Source: [Zimmermannella] faecalis ATCC 13722
GTDB lineage: Bacteria; Actinomycetota; Actinomycetes; Actinomycetales; Microbacteriaceae
Assembly: GCF_000381765.1 (NCBI RefSeq)
Contig: NZ_KB907074.1
Location: 124,001-188,000, forward strand
DNA length: 64,000 nt
Direction: 5' to 3'
The notes below the pieces were generated by a model. The model was given only the letters and a program-made list of their open reading frames with translations. It did not search any database and had not been told where the DNA came from. Position 1 is the stretch's first letter. Each line of letters begins with the position of its first letter. Made by a program: the position numbers and the translations under genes. Shown here one piece after another: positions 10,985 to 20,052 of the stretch.

Positions 10985-11123
10985 CAAAGCTTCAACCCCT
11001 GGTTGAAACGAAATCGCCATCCTGGGCAACACGCCCGGCGGCGCTCGGCACTGGCACGATTCCCGCTCCTAGGGTTGCCCCAGACATCCCGCCCATCACG
11101 ATCTCGCTAAAGGGGCCGCTCAC
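10985..11123 (+). promoter_or_regulatory. ftsQ-ftsZ intergenic region with a 17-bp inverted repeat
   Basis: This 139-base gap is one of the few breaks in the cluster and probably carries ftsZ promoters. At 10991-11007 there is a perfect inverted repeat TTCAACC-CCT-GGTTGAA, with TTGAAA (11003-11008) at its right edge that could act as a -35 box. A TAGGGT hexamer at 11070-11075 is a plausible -10 for a promoter closer to ftsZ. The ftsZ ribosome site AAAGGGG (11109-11115) sits 8 bases before the GTG. The promoter assignments are guesses from sequence alone. Confidence 0.45.
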
Positions 11124-12416
11124 GTGACGAACGCCAGTGCAGCAACGAACAACTACCTCGCCGTCATCAAGGTCGTCGGCGTCGGTGGCGGCGGCGTCAA
11201 CGCCGTCAATCGCATGATCGACATCGGTCTTCGCGGTGTCGAGTTCATCGCGATCAACACCGACGCACAGGCGCTCCTCATGTCTGACGCCGACGTCAAG
11301 CTTGATGTCGGTCGCGAGCTCACGCGCGGCCTCGGTGCTGGCGCCGACCCCGAGATCGGCCGCCGGGCCGCCGAAGACCACGTCGAGGAGATCGAGGAGG
11401 CGCTCACGGGCGCCGACATGGTCTTCGTTACGGCGGGCGAGGGCGGTGGCACGGGCACCGGCGGTGCACCCGTCGTCGCGCGCATCGCGAAGTCGCTCGG
11501 TGCCCTCACAATCGGTGTCGTCACGAAGCCGTTCTCGTTCGAGGGCCGCCGACGCGCCGACCAGGCCGAGCACGGCGTCGCCGCGCTGAAGGAGCAGGTC
11601 GACGCGCTCATCGTCGTGCCGAACGATCGCCTCCTCGCGATCAGCGACCGCGGCATTTCGATGCTCGAGGCCTTCGCGACCGCCGACCAGGTGCTGCTCG
11701 CCGGTGTGCAGGGCATCACCGACCTCATTACGAACCCCGGCGTCATCAACGTCGACTTCGCTGACGTGAAGTCGGTCATGCAGGGCGCCGGATCGGCGCT
11801 CATGGGCATTGGCACGTCGCGCGGCGCCGACCGGTCGGTCAAGGCCGCCGAACTCGCCGTGGCCTCGCCGTTGCTCGAGGCCTCCATCGAGGGTGCGCAC
11901 GGTGTGCTGCTCTCGGTACAGGGGGGCTCGAACCTCGGCATGTTCGAGGTCGCCGAGGCGGCGCAGCTCGTGCGCGATGCCGTGCACGAGGGTGCCAACA
12001 TCATTCTCGGTACTGCCGTCGACGACACGCTCGGCGACGAGGTGCGGGTGACTGTCATTGCGGCCGGGTTCGACGGTGGCGAGCCGCGACCGCTCGACGA
12101 AGCCGACATCCCGAAGTCGGCGCCGAACCCGCTTCCCTCGCTCGAGGAGGCGACGGCGCGCAACCAGACGCCGAAGCCCGAGCAGGCAGAGTCCGTACCC
12201 GCGACGAGCCCGGCACCGACCGCGGCCGGTGCCCAGAGTGAGGCCCCGGCACAGCGCAAGCCCGCCGAAGAGGCGGCACCCCGCCTCGGCGAGAGCCCGG
12301 CGTGGTCGACCGCTGAGGCCCCGACGATCTCGCCGCGACAGAGCGAGTCGCCGTACGCCGACGCGGCCGACGACGACGCCGAGGGCGACCTCGACATTCC
12401 CGACTTCCTTCGTTAG
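11124..12416 (+). CDS. ftsZ: Cell division GTPase FtsZ
   Basis: FtsZ is the tubulin-like GTPase that forms the Z ring at mid-cell. The 430-residue protein opens with [22 protein letters not shown], split here only by the usual variable tip. It carries the tubulin signature [12 protein letters not shown] and the synergy-loop region ending [10 protein letters not shown]. After about residue 315 there is a disordered Ala/Pro/Glu-rich linker. The extreme C-terminus DLDIPDFLR is the conserved peptide that binds SepF and other partners. The GTG start has AAAGGGG upstream. It is followed by yggS and sepF, as usual in Actinobacteria. Confidence 0.98.
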   Translation: MTNASAATNNYLAVIKVVGVGGGGVNAVNRMIDIGLRGVEFIAINTDAQALLMSDADVKLDVGRELTRGLGAGADPEIGRRAAEDHVEEIEEALTGADMVFVTAGEGGGTGTGGAPVVARIAKSLGALTIGVVTKPFSFEGRRRADQAEHGVAALKEQVDALIVVPNDRLLAISDRGISMLEAFATADQVLLAGVQGITDLITNPGVINVDFADVKSVMQGAGSALMGIGTSRGADRSVKAAELAVASPLLEASIEGAHGVLLSVQGGSNLGMFEVAEAAQLVRDAVHEGANIILGTAVDDTLGDEVRVTVIAAGFDGGEPRPLDEADIPKSAPNPLPSLEEATARNQTPKPEQAESVPATSPAPTAAGAQSEAPAQRKPAEEAAPRLGESPAWSTAEAPTISPRQSESPYADAADDDAEGDLDIPDFLR

Positions 12417-12424
12417 GAGGCAGC

Positions 12425-13120
12425 GTGCCGTCCTGGGGAAGTGACGCGGAGCTCGCGCACCGACTCGAGTCGGTGCGCGAGCGCATCGCTGTGGCCGCGA
12501 AGTCGGCGGGTCGCGAGCCAAGCGAGCTCACGCTCATCGCGGTCACGAAGTTCCACGACGCCGACATCGTGCGTGCGCTCCACGACCTCGGCGTGCGCGA
12601 CTTTGGTGAGAACCGACATCCCGAGTCGCGAACGAAGGCCGAGGTCGCGCACGGCCTCGAGGATGCGCGCCTGCACTTTATCGGTCAGCTCCAGCGCAAT
12701 AAGGCGAGGCAGGTCGGGCGGTACGCCGACGTCATCGAATCGATCGACCGCGCCGACCTCGTCGACGCGCTTGCGAAGCTGGAGGATCGCACGATCGACG
12801 TGACGATTCAGCTCTCGATCGACGGCGACACGGCCCGCGGTGGAATCCCGCTCGCCGAGGCGCCAGCGCTCGCCGAGCGAATCCTCGACACCGACTCGCT
12901 TCGACTCCGAGGCGTCATGACCGTCGCTCCGATCGAGATGGAGCCGAGCCGCGCGTTCGCGCTGGCGCGCGAGACCTCGGAGCGCATCCGCACCCTTGCC
13001 CCCGAGGCCGACTGGTGCTCGATGGGCATGTCCCACGACTTCGACTCAGCGATTTCACAGGGAGCAACACACCTTCGAATCGGCGAGGCAATCACCGGAA
13101 AACGGCCCACCTCGCAATAA
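12425..13120 (+). CDS. PLP-binding YggS/ProsC family protein
   Basis: A pyridoxal-phosphate homeostasis protein of the YggS (COG0325) family, a single TIM-barrel domain without its own known catalytic reaction. The 231-residue sequence contains the PLP lysine in LIAVTKFHDADIV, then FGENRHPE, HFIGQLQRNK and the C-terminal MGMSHDFDSAI phosphate-binding region. The family usually has FGENYVQE; here it is FGENRHPES, a modest variation. The GTG start at 12425 follows a TAGGAGG ribosome site that overlaps the ftsZ stop region. Its position between ftsZ and sepF is conserved in Gram-positive bacteria. Confidence 0.92.
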   Translation: MPSWGSDAELAHRLESVRERIAVAAKSAGREPSELTLIAVTKFHDADIVRALHDLGVRDFGENRHPESRTKAEVAHGLEDARLHFIGQLQRNKARQVGRYADVIESIDRADLVDALAKLEDRTIDVTIQLSIDGDTARGGIPLAEAPALAERILDTDSLRLRGVMTVAPIEMEPSRAFALARETSERIRTLAPEADWCSMGMSHDFDSAISQGATHLRIGEAITGKRPTSQ

Positions 13121-13151
13121 CGTTGAGTAACACCGATAACAGGAGGCAACA

Positions 13152-13655
13152 ATGGCCAACCCGATTCGCAACGCCATGGTCTACCTCGGTCTCGCCGAGG
13201 AGCAGGAAGAGTCCTACGCGAGCGCTCCCGCGCGCCCGGCCACCACGGCCGCGGCTGCCCAGACTGATCGCGCGCCGGAGATCGACGAGCAGGAGTTCGC
13301 CGCGCCCGTGACGCCCATCAAGCCCACGGTGACGCCGACGCCGGCGCCCAAGCCCTCGACACCCGCAGTTGGAGCGATGAACGAAATCCTGACCGTCCAC
13401 CCGAAGGCGTACGACAAAGACGCGCAGCTCATTGCCGAGAGCTTCCGCGACGGCATTCCCGTCATCATGAACCTCTCGCAGATGACCGACGCGGATGCTC
13501 GCCGCATCATTGACTTCGCGTCGGGCCTCACGCAGGGCCTCAACGGACGCATCGAACGCGTGACGAACCGCGTGTTCCTCCTCACCCCCGAGAACGTCAA
13601 CGTGCACGGCGACGACCAGCACGGGCGTCAGGACGACCCCACCTTCTTCGCGTAG
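13152..13655 (+). CDS. sepF: Cell division protein SepF
   Basis: SepF anchors FtsZ to the membrane in Gram-positive bacteria that lack FtsA. The 167-residue protein has the N-terminal amphipathic membrane-targeting helix (MANPIRNAMVYLGLAEE), a low-complexity Ala/Pro/Thr linker at about residues 20-75, and a C-terminal SepF core beginning EILTVHPKAYDKDAQLIAESF and ending with a short polar tail. The ribosome site is AGGAGG just upstream of the ATG. A hairpin lies in the 141-base gap after the gene. Confidence 0.95.
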   Translation: MANPIRNAMVYLGLAEEQEESYASAPARPATTAAAAQTDRAPEIDEQEFAAPVTPIKPTVTPTPAPKPSTPAVGAMNEILTVHPKAYDKDAQLIAESFRDGIPVIMNLSQMTDADARRIIDFASGLTQGLNGRIERVTNRVFLLTPENVNVHGDDQHGRQDDPTFFA

Positions 13656-13688
13656 GCGCGGGTCCGCAGCCTCCCGGTGTGAGCACCT

Positions 13689-13718
13689 CGGCGGTGCACC
13701 GAATACGGTGCGCCGCCG
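13689..13718 (+). terminator. 13-bp hairpin after sepF
   Basis: The arms CGGCGGTGCACCG and CGGTGCGCCGCCG pair with one mismatch around a 4-base AATA loop. It lies 34 bases after the sepF stop and before the yggT leader. No T-run follows, so it is either a GC-type actinobacterial terminator/attenuator or an RNA-stabilizing hairpin. A promoter for yggT could lie between this hairpin and the AAGAAGG ribosome site at 13783-13789. Confidence 0.55.
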
Positions 13719-13796
13719 ATGGCTGTTTCCCGAGCCTGACAGAATAGACAGGTCGTCGGCGCGCGCCGACCCGAATCACGACAAGAAGGCACCGAA

Positions 13797-14090
13797 TTGG
13801 TTCTCATCGGGACGATCCTGCTGATCGCGCTCCAGATCTATAACTTTGTTATGTGGGCCCGACTCATTCTCGACTGGGTCGTCGTGCTCGTGCCGCAGTT
13901 CCGGCCGCGCGGGCTCGTGCTCGTGCTCGCCGAGGTCGTCTACACCGTCACCGATCCGCCGCTCAAGCTGGTGCGCCGCTGGCTCAAGCCCGTACGCGTC
14001 GGCCCCATCGCGCTCGACCTCGCGTGGATCGTCGTGATCATCGCGCTCACCGTGTTGTCCGTGATTGTGCGCAGTATCTTTTTCTTCTGA
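13797..14090 (+). CDS. YggT family membrane protein
   Basis: A small membrane protein of the YggT family (97 residues), found next to sepF and divIVA in many Gram-positive division clusters. Its role is not well defined. Two hydrophobic segments frame a loop containing the family motif TDPPLKLVRRWLKP, which ends with a basic patch. The start is a TTG at 13797 with AAGAAGG 7 bases upstream; no ATG or GTG start would keep the first membrane segment. Conserved synteny is the best evidence for a link to division or osmotic tolerance. Confidence 0.88.
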   Translation: MVLIGTILLIALQIYNFVMWARLILDWVVVLVPQFRPRGLVLVLAEVVYTVTDPPLKLVRRWLKPVRVGPIALDLAWIVVIIALTVLSVIVRSIFFF

Positions 14091-14103
14091 GCGTCGCTCG
14101 ATG

Positions 14104-14143
14104 TGACGAACGATGCACGAGTACCGTAGTGTGATCGGTACTC
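14104..14143 (+). promoter_or_regulatory. divIVA promoter candidate overlapped by an inverted repeat
   Basis: A perfect 8-bp inverted repeat GAGTACCG (14119-14126) and CGGTACTC (14136-14143) encloses the sequence TAGTGTGAT. TAGTGT (14127-14132) fits a -10 box, with TGACGA (14104-14109) as a possible -35 at 17-bp spacing. The repeat would therefore flank the -10 and the start point, as an operator does. It could also fold as a hairpin terminating yggT transcription. divIVA translation starts 27 bases further on, with AAAGGGTCGG as ribosome site. Confidence 0.45.
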
Positions 14144-14170
14144 ATTCTTGTCGAAACGAAAGGGTCGGAA

Positions 14171-14986
14171 ATGGCACTGACTCCGGAAGACGTGGTCAAT
14201 AAGCGTTTCCAGCAGACGAAGTTCCGTGAGGGATACGACCAGGACGAGGTCGACGACTTTCTCGACGAGGTAGTCGTCGAACTGCGCCGACTCCTGGCCG
14301 AGAACGAAGAACTCCGCGCTGAGAACGAGCGACTCACCTCGGAGGCAGGCTCGGCACCCGTCGCCGCGCCGCAGGCCGAGGCACCCGCCCCGCAGGAGGA
14401 GCCGGTCGAGGCTCCCGCCGCCGAGGAAGCGGAGCCCGAGGCACCCGCAGCTGCTGCTGCCCCCGCGGCACCGCTCGCCGCGCCGGCCGCCGGCGACGAC
14501 GAGGCGACCTCGAGCTCGTCGCTGCTCGCGCTTGCGCGTCGACTCCACGACGAGCACGTCGCCGAGGGTACCCGCACCCGCGACCAGCTCATCAAGGACG
14601 CCGAGGCGAAGGCCTCGCAGCTCCTCGCTGAGGCCGAGGCCGCCGCGACGAAGCGCACGCAGGACGCCGAGGCTGCCGCCACGAAGCGCACCGAGGACGC
14701 CGAGGCCGCCGCGACCAAGCGCACCCAGGAAGCGCAGACGAACGCGAACCGTCTCGTGAGCGAGGCCGAGAACAAGGCCAAGACCCTGCTCACGAACGCC
14801 GAGAACCGCGAGCGCGAGATCACCACGAACCTCGAGAACACCAAGGCGCGTCTCGAGGAGCGCATCGAGGAGCTTCGCAACTTCGAGGCGAGCTACCGCA
14901 CGCAGCTGCGCACCTACATCGAGGGGCAGCTCGAGGAATTCACCGCCTCGAGCAACGAGTTCGACGGCGGCGAGGCGAAGAACTAG
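14171..14986 (+). CDS. divIVA: Polar growth/division protein DivIVA (Wag31)
   Basis: DivIVA/Wag31 is a coiled-coil protein that binds curved membrane at poles and septa and directs cell wall growth. The 271-residue sequence begins with the conserved lipid-binding domain (LTPEDVVNKRFQQTKFREGYD, then DEVDDFLDEV). An acidic Ala/Pro/Glu linker spans about residues 58-115. A long coiled coil follows to the C-terminus, containing three near-identical 11-residue units at residues 155-187. The ATG is preceded by AAAGGGTCGG. The next gene begins six bases after the stop. Confidence 0.96.
   Translation: MALTPEDVVNKRFQQTKFREGYDQDEVDDFLDEVVVELRRLLAENEELRAENERLTSEAGSAPVAAPQAEAPAPQEEPVEAPAAEEAEPEAPAAAAAPAAPLAAPAAGDDEATSSSSLLALARRLHDEHVAEGTRTRDQLIKDAEAKASQLLAEAEAAATKRTQDAEAAATKRTEDAEAAATKRTQEAQTNANRLVSEAENKAKTLLTNAENREREITTNLENTKARLEERIEELRNFEASYRTQLRTYIEGQLEEFTASSNEFDGGEAKN
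14633..14731 (+). repeat. Three tandem 33-bp units in divIVA (11-residue repeats)
   Basis: Three consecutive in-frame units encode AEAAATKRTQD, AEAAATKRTED and AEAAATKRTQE. Units occupy 14633-14665, 14666-14698 and 14699-14731. The DNA copies differ at several third positions, so they are not a fresh duplication. An 11-residue period fits hendecad coiled-coil geometry. Confidence 0.9.
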
Positions 14987-14992
14987 CCGCGC

Positions 14993-15550
14993 GTGAGCGA
15001 CGCCACCCCACCTCGGCGAGCCCGGCCAGGAGTCCTTGCACTCCTGGCCGGGATCGCTGTTGTCTGGTTTGCGCTAGATCAGCTCACGAAGTACCTCGTC
15101 GAGACGAACATGACCGAAGGCGAGGTCATCCCCGTTCTTGGTGACGCCCTGCAGTGGTACTTCGTGCGGAACCCCGGCGCGGCGTTCTCGATGATCGCCG
15201 ACATGACGTGGATTCTCACGATCGTTGCGGCCGCCGTGATCGTCGTCATCGTTGTGCTCGCCCGCCGCATCACCTCGCCGCTGTGGGCGCTCGTGTTCGG
15301 GCTCGTGCTCGGTGGGGCGCTCGGCAACCTCTTCGACCGCCTGTTTCGCGAGCCGTCATTCGGCCAGGGCCACGTCGTCGACTTCATCTCCACGCCGTGG
15401 ATGATGCCCGCGATCTACAACGTCGCCGATATCGGCGTCGTCGTCGGAATGTGCCTGTTCGTGCTGCTCACGATTCTCGACGTCGGGCTCGACGGCCGAC
15501 GTGGGCGCAGCAAGCAGACCGACGACACCGACGCGAAGACCGAGGTGTAG
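14993..15550 (+). CDS. lspA: Lipoprotein signal peptidase (signal peptidase II)
   Basis: LspA cleaves the signal peptide from diacylglyceryl-modified prolipoproteins within the membrane. The 185-residue protein has four hydrophobic segments and the family blocks [19 protein letters not shown] and VVDFI, with [12 protein letters not shown] near the end; the aspartates of the NLFDR and NVAD blocks are the catalytic pair. The C-terminal 25 residues are polar. The GTG start lies six bases after divIVA. The gene is followed at two bases by rluD, a pairing seen in most bacteria. Confidence 0.95.
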   Translation: MSDATPPRRARPGVLALLAGIAVVWFALDQLTKYLVETNMTEGEVIPVLGDALQWYFVRNPGAAFSMIADMTWILTIVAAAVIVVIVVLARRITSPLWALVFGLVLGGALGNLFDRLFREPSFGQGHVVDFISTPWMMPAIYNVADIGVVVGMCLFVLLTILDVGLDGRRGRSKQTDDTDAKTEV

Positions 15551-15552
15551 GC

Positions 15553-16482
15553 ATGGAATCGCGGATGCTGCCCGTTCCCGACGGGCTCGACGGCGAGCGG
15601 GTCGACGCTGGCGTTTCGAAGCTGCTCGGCCTCAGCCGCTCGCGCGTCGCGTCGATCGCCGATGGCGGGAGCGTGCGCCTCGACGGCCGTTCCGTCGGCA
15701 AGTCCGACCGGCTCCGGGCCGGGGCGCTGCTCGACGTCGAGTGGGAGCCGGAGCGGCCCCTGCAGGTCGAGCCGATCGAGGTGCCCGAGCTCGAGATCGT
15801 GCACGACGAGCCGAGCTTCGTCGTCGTCATGAAGCCGGTTGGCGTCGCGGCGCATCCCTCCGTGGGCTGGACCGGGCCGACAGTGCTCGGCGCCCTCGCC
15901 GCGGCGGGGTTTCGGATCTCCACCTCTGGGCAGCCCGAGCGGCAGGGCATCGTGCACCGACTCGACGTCGGCACGAGCGGCCTCATGGTCGTCGCGAAGA
16001 CTGAGCGCTCGTACTCGGTGCTGAAGCAGGCGTTCCGTGACCGCACCGTCGAGAAGACGTATCACGCCGTCGTGCAGGGCCTGCTCGACCCGCTCGAGGG
16101 CACGATCGACGCGCCGATCGGCCGACACCCCGGCTCGAGCTGGAAGTTCGCCGTCGTCGCCGGCGGGAAGCCCTCGATCACCCACTATGAGACGCTCGAG
16201 GCGTTCCGCCGTGGCTCGCTCATCGAGGTGCATCTCGAGACCGGCCGCACCCACCAGATCCGCGTGCACATGTCCGCGCAGCGGCACCCGTGCATGGGCG
16301 ATCCGCTCTACGGCGGCGACCCGAAACTCGCCGCCGCACTCGGCCTCGAACGCCAGTGGCTCCACGCCGTCAAGCTCGGGTTCGACCACCCCGAAAACGG
16401 TGGCTTTGTCGAATTCACCTCGGCGTATCCGCGCGACCTCGAGATCGCGCTCGAACGACTTCGTGAGGGACTCCCGGCGTAG
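15553..16482 (+). CDS. RluA-family ribosomal RNA pseudouridine synthase
   Basis: A 309-residue pseudouridine synthase of the RluA/RluD family. An N-terminal S4 RNA-binding domain (about residues 12-70) precedes the catalytic domain. The catalytic aspartate is in [16 protein letters not shown], and RTHQIRVHM and DPLYGG follow in order. The lspA-rluD pair and the S4 domain favour RluD-like modification of 23S rRNA helix 69, but the exact target cannot be read from sequence. The ATG at 15553 begins two bases after lspA. Confidence 0.93.
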   Translation: MESRMLPVPDGLDGERVDAGVSKLLGLSRSRVASIADGGSVRLDGRSVGKSDRLRAGALLDVEWEPERPLQVEPIEVPELEIVHDEPSFVVVMKPVGVAAHPSVGWTGPTVLGALAAAGFRISTSGQPERQGIVHRLDVGTSGLMVVAKTERSYSVLKQAFRDRTVEKTYHAVVQGLLDPLEGTIDAPIGRHPGSSWKFAVVAGGKPSITHYETLEAFRRGSLIEVHLETGRTHQIRVHMSAQRHPCMGDPLYGGDPKLAAALGLERQWLHAVKLGFDHPENGGFVEFTSAYPRDLEIALERLREGLPA

Positions 16483-16485
16483 AAT
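16480..16485 (+). promoter_or_regulatory. -10 hexamer TAGAAT before dnaE
   Basis: TAGAAT matches the actinobacterial vegetative -10 consensus TANNNT and overlaps the rluD stop. A start point near 16492 would give a leader of about 24 bases carrying GGAGGG (16505-16510) before the TTG start. No convincing -35 box is seen. Confidence 0.45.
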
Positions 16486-16515
16486 CGGAGCTCCGCAATC
16501 GCTTGGAGGGCCACG

Positions 16516-19500
16516 TTGGCGTCATCGGACTCGTTCGTTCACCTGCACAATCACACCGAGTACTCGATGCTCGACGGCGCCGCAAAGATCGAGGACATGA
16601 TCAAGCGCGCGGCCGAACTCGGCATGCCCGCGATTGCCACGACCGACCACGGCAACATGTTCTCGGCGTACGAGTTCTACCGCACCGCGAAGAAGTACGA
16701 CGTCAAGCCGATCATCGGCACCGAGGCGTACCTCACGCCGGGCACGCACCGCTCCGACCGCTCGCGCGTGCGGTGGGGCTCGGGCGGCGGCGACGACGTC
16801 TCGGGCGGTGGCGCGTACACGCACATGACGATGCTCTCCGAGACGACCGAGGGCATGCACAACCTGTTCCGGCTGTCGTCGTACGCGTCGATGGAGGGCC
16901 AGTACTTCAAGCCGCGCATGGACCGCGAGCTGCTGCAGCGGTACGCGAAGGGCATTATCGCGACGACCGGATGCCCCTCGGGTGAGATCCAGACACGCCT
17001 GCGGCTCGGGCAGTGGGATGCGGCGGTCGAGGCCGCCGGCGAGTTCCGCGACATCTTTGGCAAAGACAACTTCTTCCTCGAGTTCATGGACCACGGCGTC
17101 GGCGTCGAACGCCGCGTGCGCGACGACCTGCTGAAGCTGCGCGACCATATGGGCCTGCCGATGGTGATCACGAACGACCTCCACTACACGCACAAGGAGG
17201 ACGCGGTCGCCCACTCGGCCCTGCTCTGCGTGCAGTCGGGCGCGACGCTCGACGACCCGAACCGGTTCAAGTTCGACGGCGAGGGGTACTACCTGAAGAC
17301 CGCCGAGGAGATGCGGCACCAGTTCCGGGAATTCCCCGAAGGGTGCGACAACACGCTGCTCATCGCGGAGCGCTGCAGTGCGGAGTTTGACGAGTCGGCG
17401 AACTTCATGCCCGCGTTCCCCGTGCCCGAGGGTGAGACCGAGGCGTCATGGTTCGTGAAGGAGGTCGACCGGGGGCTCGAATACCGCTATGGCGACACGA
17501 TTCCCGACGACGTGCGCAAGCAGGCCGACTACGAGATCGGCATCATCACGCAGATGGGTTTCCCGGGCTACTTCCTCGTCGTCGCCGACTACATCCAGTG
17601 GGCGAAGGCGCAGGGCGTGCGCGTGGGGCCGGGCCGCGGCTCGGGCGCCGGGTCGATGTGCGCCTACGCGATGCGCATTACCGACCTCGACCCGCTCCAG
17701 CACGGCCTCATCTTCGAGCGCTTCCTCAACCCCGACCGCGTCTCGATGCCCGACTTCGATATCGACTTTGACGACCGTCGACGCTCCGAGGTCATCCACT
17801 ACGTCACCGAGAAGTACGGCGACGAGTACGTCGCGCAGATCGTCACGTACGGCACGATCAAGTCAAAGCAGGCGCTCAAGGACGCCTCGCGCGTGCTTGG
17901 CTTCCCGTTCTCCGTCGGTGACCAGCTCACGAAGGCGATGCCCGAGGCGATCATGGGCAAGGACATCCCGCTCGCCGGTGTCTACGACACCGAGCATCCT
18001 CGCTACAAGGAGGCGGGGGAGATGCGCGGCGTCATTGAGTCGAACCCCGACTTCCAGAAGGTGTTCGCGACCGCGAAGGGCATCGAGGGCCTGAAGCGCC
18101 AGTGGGGTGTGCACGCGGCCGGTGTGATCATGTCGTCGCACCCGATCATCGACGTGATTCCGCTCATGCGGCGTGAACAAGACGGCCAGATCGTCACGCA
18201 GTTCGACTACCCGTCATGTGAGTCGCTTGGGCTCATCAAGATGGACTTCCTCGGGCTGCGGAACCTCACGATCATCTCTGATGCGCTCGAGAACATCACC
18301 GAGAACCGTGGTGAGACGATCGACCTCGAGACGCTCGAACTCGACGACCGCGCGACCTACGAGCTCCTGAGCCGCGGCGACACGCTCGGCGTGTTCCAGC
18401 TCGACGGCAACGGTCTGCGCTCGCTCCTTCGACTCATGCGGCCCGACAGCTTCGAGGACGTCTCGGCAACGATCGCGCTCTACCGGCCCGGCCCCATGGG
18501 CGCGAATTCGCACACGAACTACGCGATGCGCAAGAACGGCCAGCAGCCGATCACGCCGATTCACCCCGAGCTCGAGGAGCCGCTTGCCGACATCCTGTCG
18601 GAGTCGTACGGCCTCATCATCTACCAGGAGCAGGTGATGGCGATCGCGCAGAAGGTCGCCGGGTACACGCTCGGCCAAGCCGACCTGCTGCGGCGCGCGA
18701 TGGGCAAGAAGAAGAAGGCCGAGCTCGACAAGCAGTTCGCGGTCTTCTCGGAGGGCATGAAGTCGAACGGCTTCTCGGAGGCCGCGGTGCAGGCGCTCTG
18801 GGACATCCTGCTGCCGTTCTCGGACTACGCGTTCAACAAAGCGCACTCGGCCGCGTACGGCGTGATCTCGTACTGGACCGCCTACCTCAAGGCGCACTAC
18901 GCGCCCGAGTACATGTCGGGTCTGCTCACGTCGGTCGGTGACTCGCGCGACAAGCTCGCCGAGTACCTCAACGAGTGCCGCCGCATGCGCATTCGCGTAC
19001 TGCAGCCCGACGTGAACGAGTCGACGCTGCGATTCCGCGCGGTCGGCGACGACATCCGCTTCGGCCTCGGCGCCGTGCGTAATGTCGGCGAGCAGGTCGT
19101 GGCCGACATCATCCGCACCCGCGAAGAGCAGGGCGAATTCACGTCGTTCCACGACTTCCTCAAGAAGGTGCCGATTTCGGTCGCGAACAAGCGCACCGTC
19201 GAGTCGCTGATCAAGGCGGGGGCGTTCGACACGATGGGGCCCACCCGGCGCGCGCTCCTCGAAATCCACGAAGACGCGATCGACGCGGCCGTCAGTCGCA
19301 AGCGAAACGAGGCGCACGGCCAGGTCGATCTCTTCGCGGGGCTCATGGAGTTCGAGGAAGCCGAACAGGTCGTGCCGGAACGCCCGGAATTCACGCGCAA
19401 GGACAAGCTCGCATTCGAGCGCGACATGCTCGGGCTCTACGTCTCCGACCACCCGCTCAAGGGCCTCGAGGTCGAACTCTCGAAGCTCTCGGCGCGGCCG

Positions 19501-20022
19501 ATCCTCGACCTGCTCGGCGACACGGATGTGCGCGACGGCGAGCAGGTGCAGATCGCGGGCCTCGTCACGACCGTGCAGCACCGCGTCGCGCGCAACTCGG
19601 GGAACCCGTACGGGATCGTGTCGATCGAAGACTTCGGCGGCGAGATGACGGTCATGTTCCTCGGAAAGACCTACCTCGAGTTCCGCGACCAGCTGCAGAG
19701 CGACACGATCGCGGTCGTGCGCGGCCGAGCGCAGCACCGCGACGACGGGCTCAACATCACCGCACAGGGCATCACGATTCCGCACCTCTCGGTGGGCGAC
19801 AACCCGCCGCTCACGCTCACGCTCGCCGACACCCGTGCGACCGAGAAGGTCGTGCAGGAGCTCGACGAACTGCTTCGGCGCAACCAGGGTGAGTCCGAGG
19901 TGCGCATCCACCTCGAGACGCCGCAGTCAGTGCGCATGTTCGAGTTGCCGCACCGCGTTGCGCTCGGCTCGGCGATCTACTCGGAGCTCGCGGCCCTGCT
20001 CGGGCCGGGCTCGGTTGGGTAG
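16516..20022 (+). CDS. dnaE: DNA polymerase III alpha subunit DnaE
   Basis: The replicative polymerase alpha subunit of the DnaE1 type, 1168 residues. An N-terminal PHP domain opens with FVHLHNHTEYSMLDG. The polymerase active site motif PDFDIDFDD is at about residues 414-422, with GRGSGAGS just before it. Helix-hairpin-helix and OB-fold regions follow (VVRGRAQHRDDGLNITAQ region near residue 1070). Start is a TTG at 16516 with GGAGGG 5 bases upstream; it keeps the HLHNH motif near the N-terminus as usual. The length is typical of actinobacterial DnaE1. Confidence 0.97.
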   Translation: MASSDSFVHLHNHTEYSMLDGAAKIEDMIKRAAELGMPAIATTDHGNMFSAYEFYRTAKKYDVKPIIGTEAYLTPGTHRSDRSRVRWGSGGGDDVSGGGAYTHMTMLSETTEGMHNLFRLSSYASMEGQYFKPRMDRELLQRYAKGIIATTGCPSGEIQTRLRLGQWDAAVEAAGEFRDIFGKDNFFLEFMDHGVGVERRVRDDLLKLRDHMGLPMVITNDLHYTHKEDAVAHSALLCVQSGATLDDPNRFKFDGEGYYLKTAEEMRHQFREFPEGCDNTLLIAERCSAEFDESANFMPAFPVPEGETEASWFVKEVDRGLEYRYGDTIPDDVRKQADYEIGIITQMGFPGYFLVVADYIQWAKAQGVRVGPGRGSGAGSMCAYAMRITDLDPLQHGLIFERFLNPDRVSMPDFDIDFDDRRRSEVIHYVTEKYGDEYVAQIVTYGTIKSKQALKDASRVLGFPFSVGDQLTKAMPEAIMGKDIPLAGVYDTEHPRYKEAGEMRGVIESNPDFQKVFATAKGIEGLKRQWGVHAAGVIMSSHPIIDVIPLMRREQDGQIVTQFDYPSCESLGLIKMDFLGLRNLTIISDALENITENRGETIDLETLELDDRATYELLSRGDTLGVFQLDGNGLRSLLRLMRPDSFEDVSATIALYRPGPMGANSHTNYAMRKNGQQPITPIHPELEEPLADILSESYGLIIYQEQVMAIAQKVAGYTLGQADLLRRAMGKKKKAELDKQFAVFSEGMKSNGFSEAAVQALWDILLPFSDYAFNKAHSAAYGVISYWTAYLKAHYAPEYMSGLLTSVGDSRDKLAEYLNECRRMRIRVLQPDVNESTLRFRAVGDDIRFGLGAVRNVGEQVVADIIRTREEQGEFTSFHDFLKKVPISVANKRTVESLIKAGAFDTMGPTRRALLEIHEDAIDAAVSRKRNEAHGQVDLFAGLMEFEEAEQVVPERPEFTRKDKLAFERDMLGLYVSDHPLKGLEVELSKLSARPILDLLGDTDVRDGEQVQIAGLVTTVQHRVARNSGNPYGIVSIEDFGGEMTVMFLGKTYLEFRDQLQSDTIAVVRGRAQHRDDGLNITAQGITIPHLSVGDNPPLTLTLADTRATEKVVQELDELLRRNQGESEVRIHLETPQSVRMFELPHRVALGSAIYSELAALLGPGSVG

Positions 20023-20042
20023 CTGGTGCCGCTCACTAGGAT
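20015..20042 (+). promoter_or_regulatory. hisD promoter candidate
   Basis: TTGGGT (20015-20020) and TAGGAT (20037-20042) are separated by 16 bases and lie in the short gap after dnaE. A start near 20049 would leave only a few bases of leader before the ATG at 20053, so the transcript could be almost leaderless. A GGAAG ribosome-type sequence at 20044-20048 would then not be transcribed; one of the two readings must be wrong. Confidence 0.4.
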
Positions 20043-20052
20043 GGGAAGCACC

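Noticed and set aside
11051-11067. CTGGCACGATTCCCGCT resembles a sigma-54 (-24/-12) promoter before ftsZ.
   Set aside because: Actinobacteria lack sigma-54, and the -12 element TTGC is replaced by CCGC. The match is by chance.
18214-19911. A 565-residue antisense frame inside dnaE.
   Set aside because: dnaE is continuous and motif-complete here; the antisense frame has no supporting feature.
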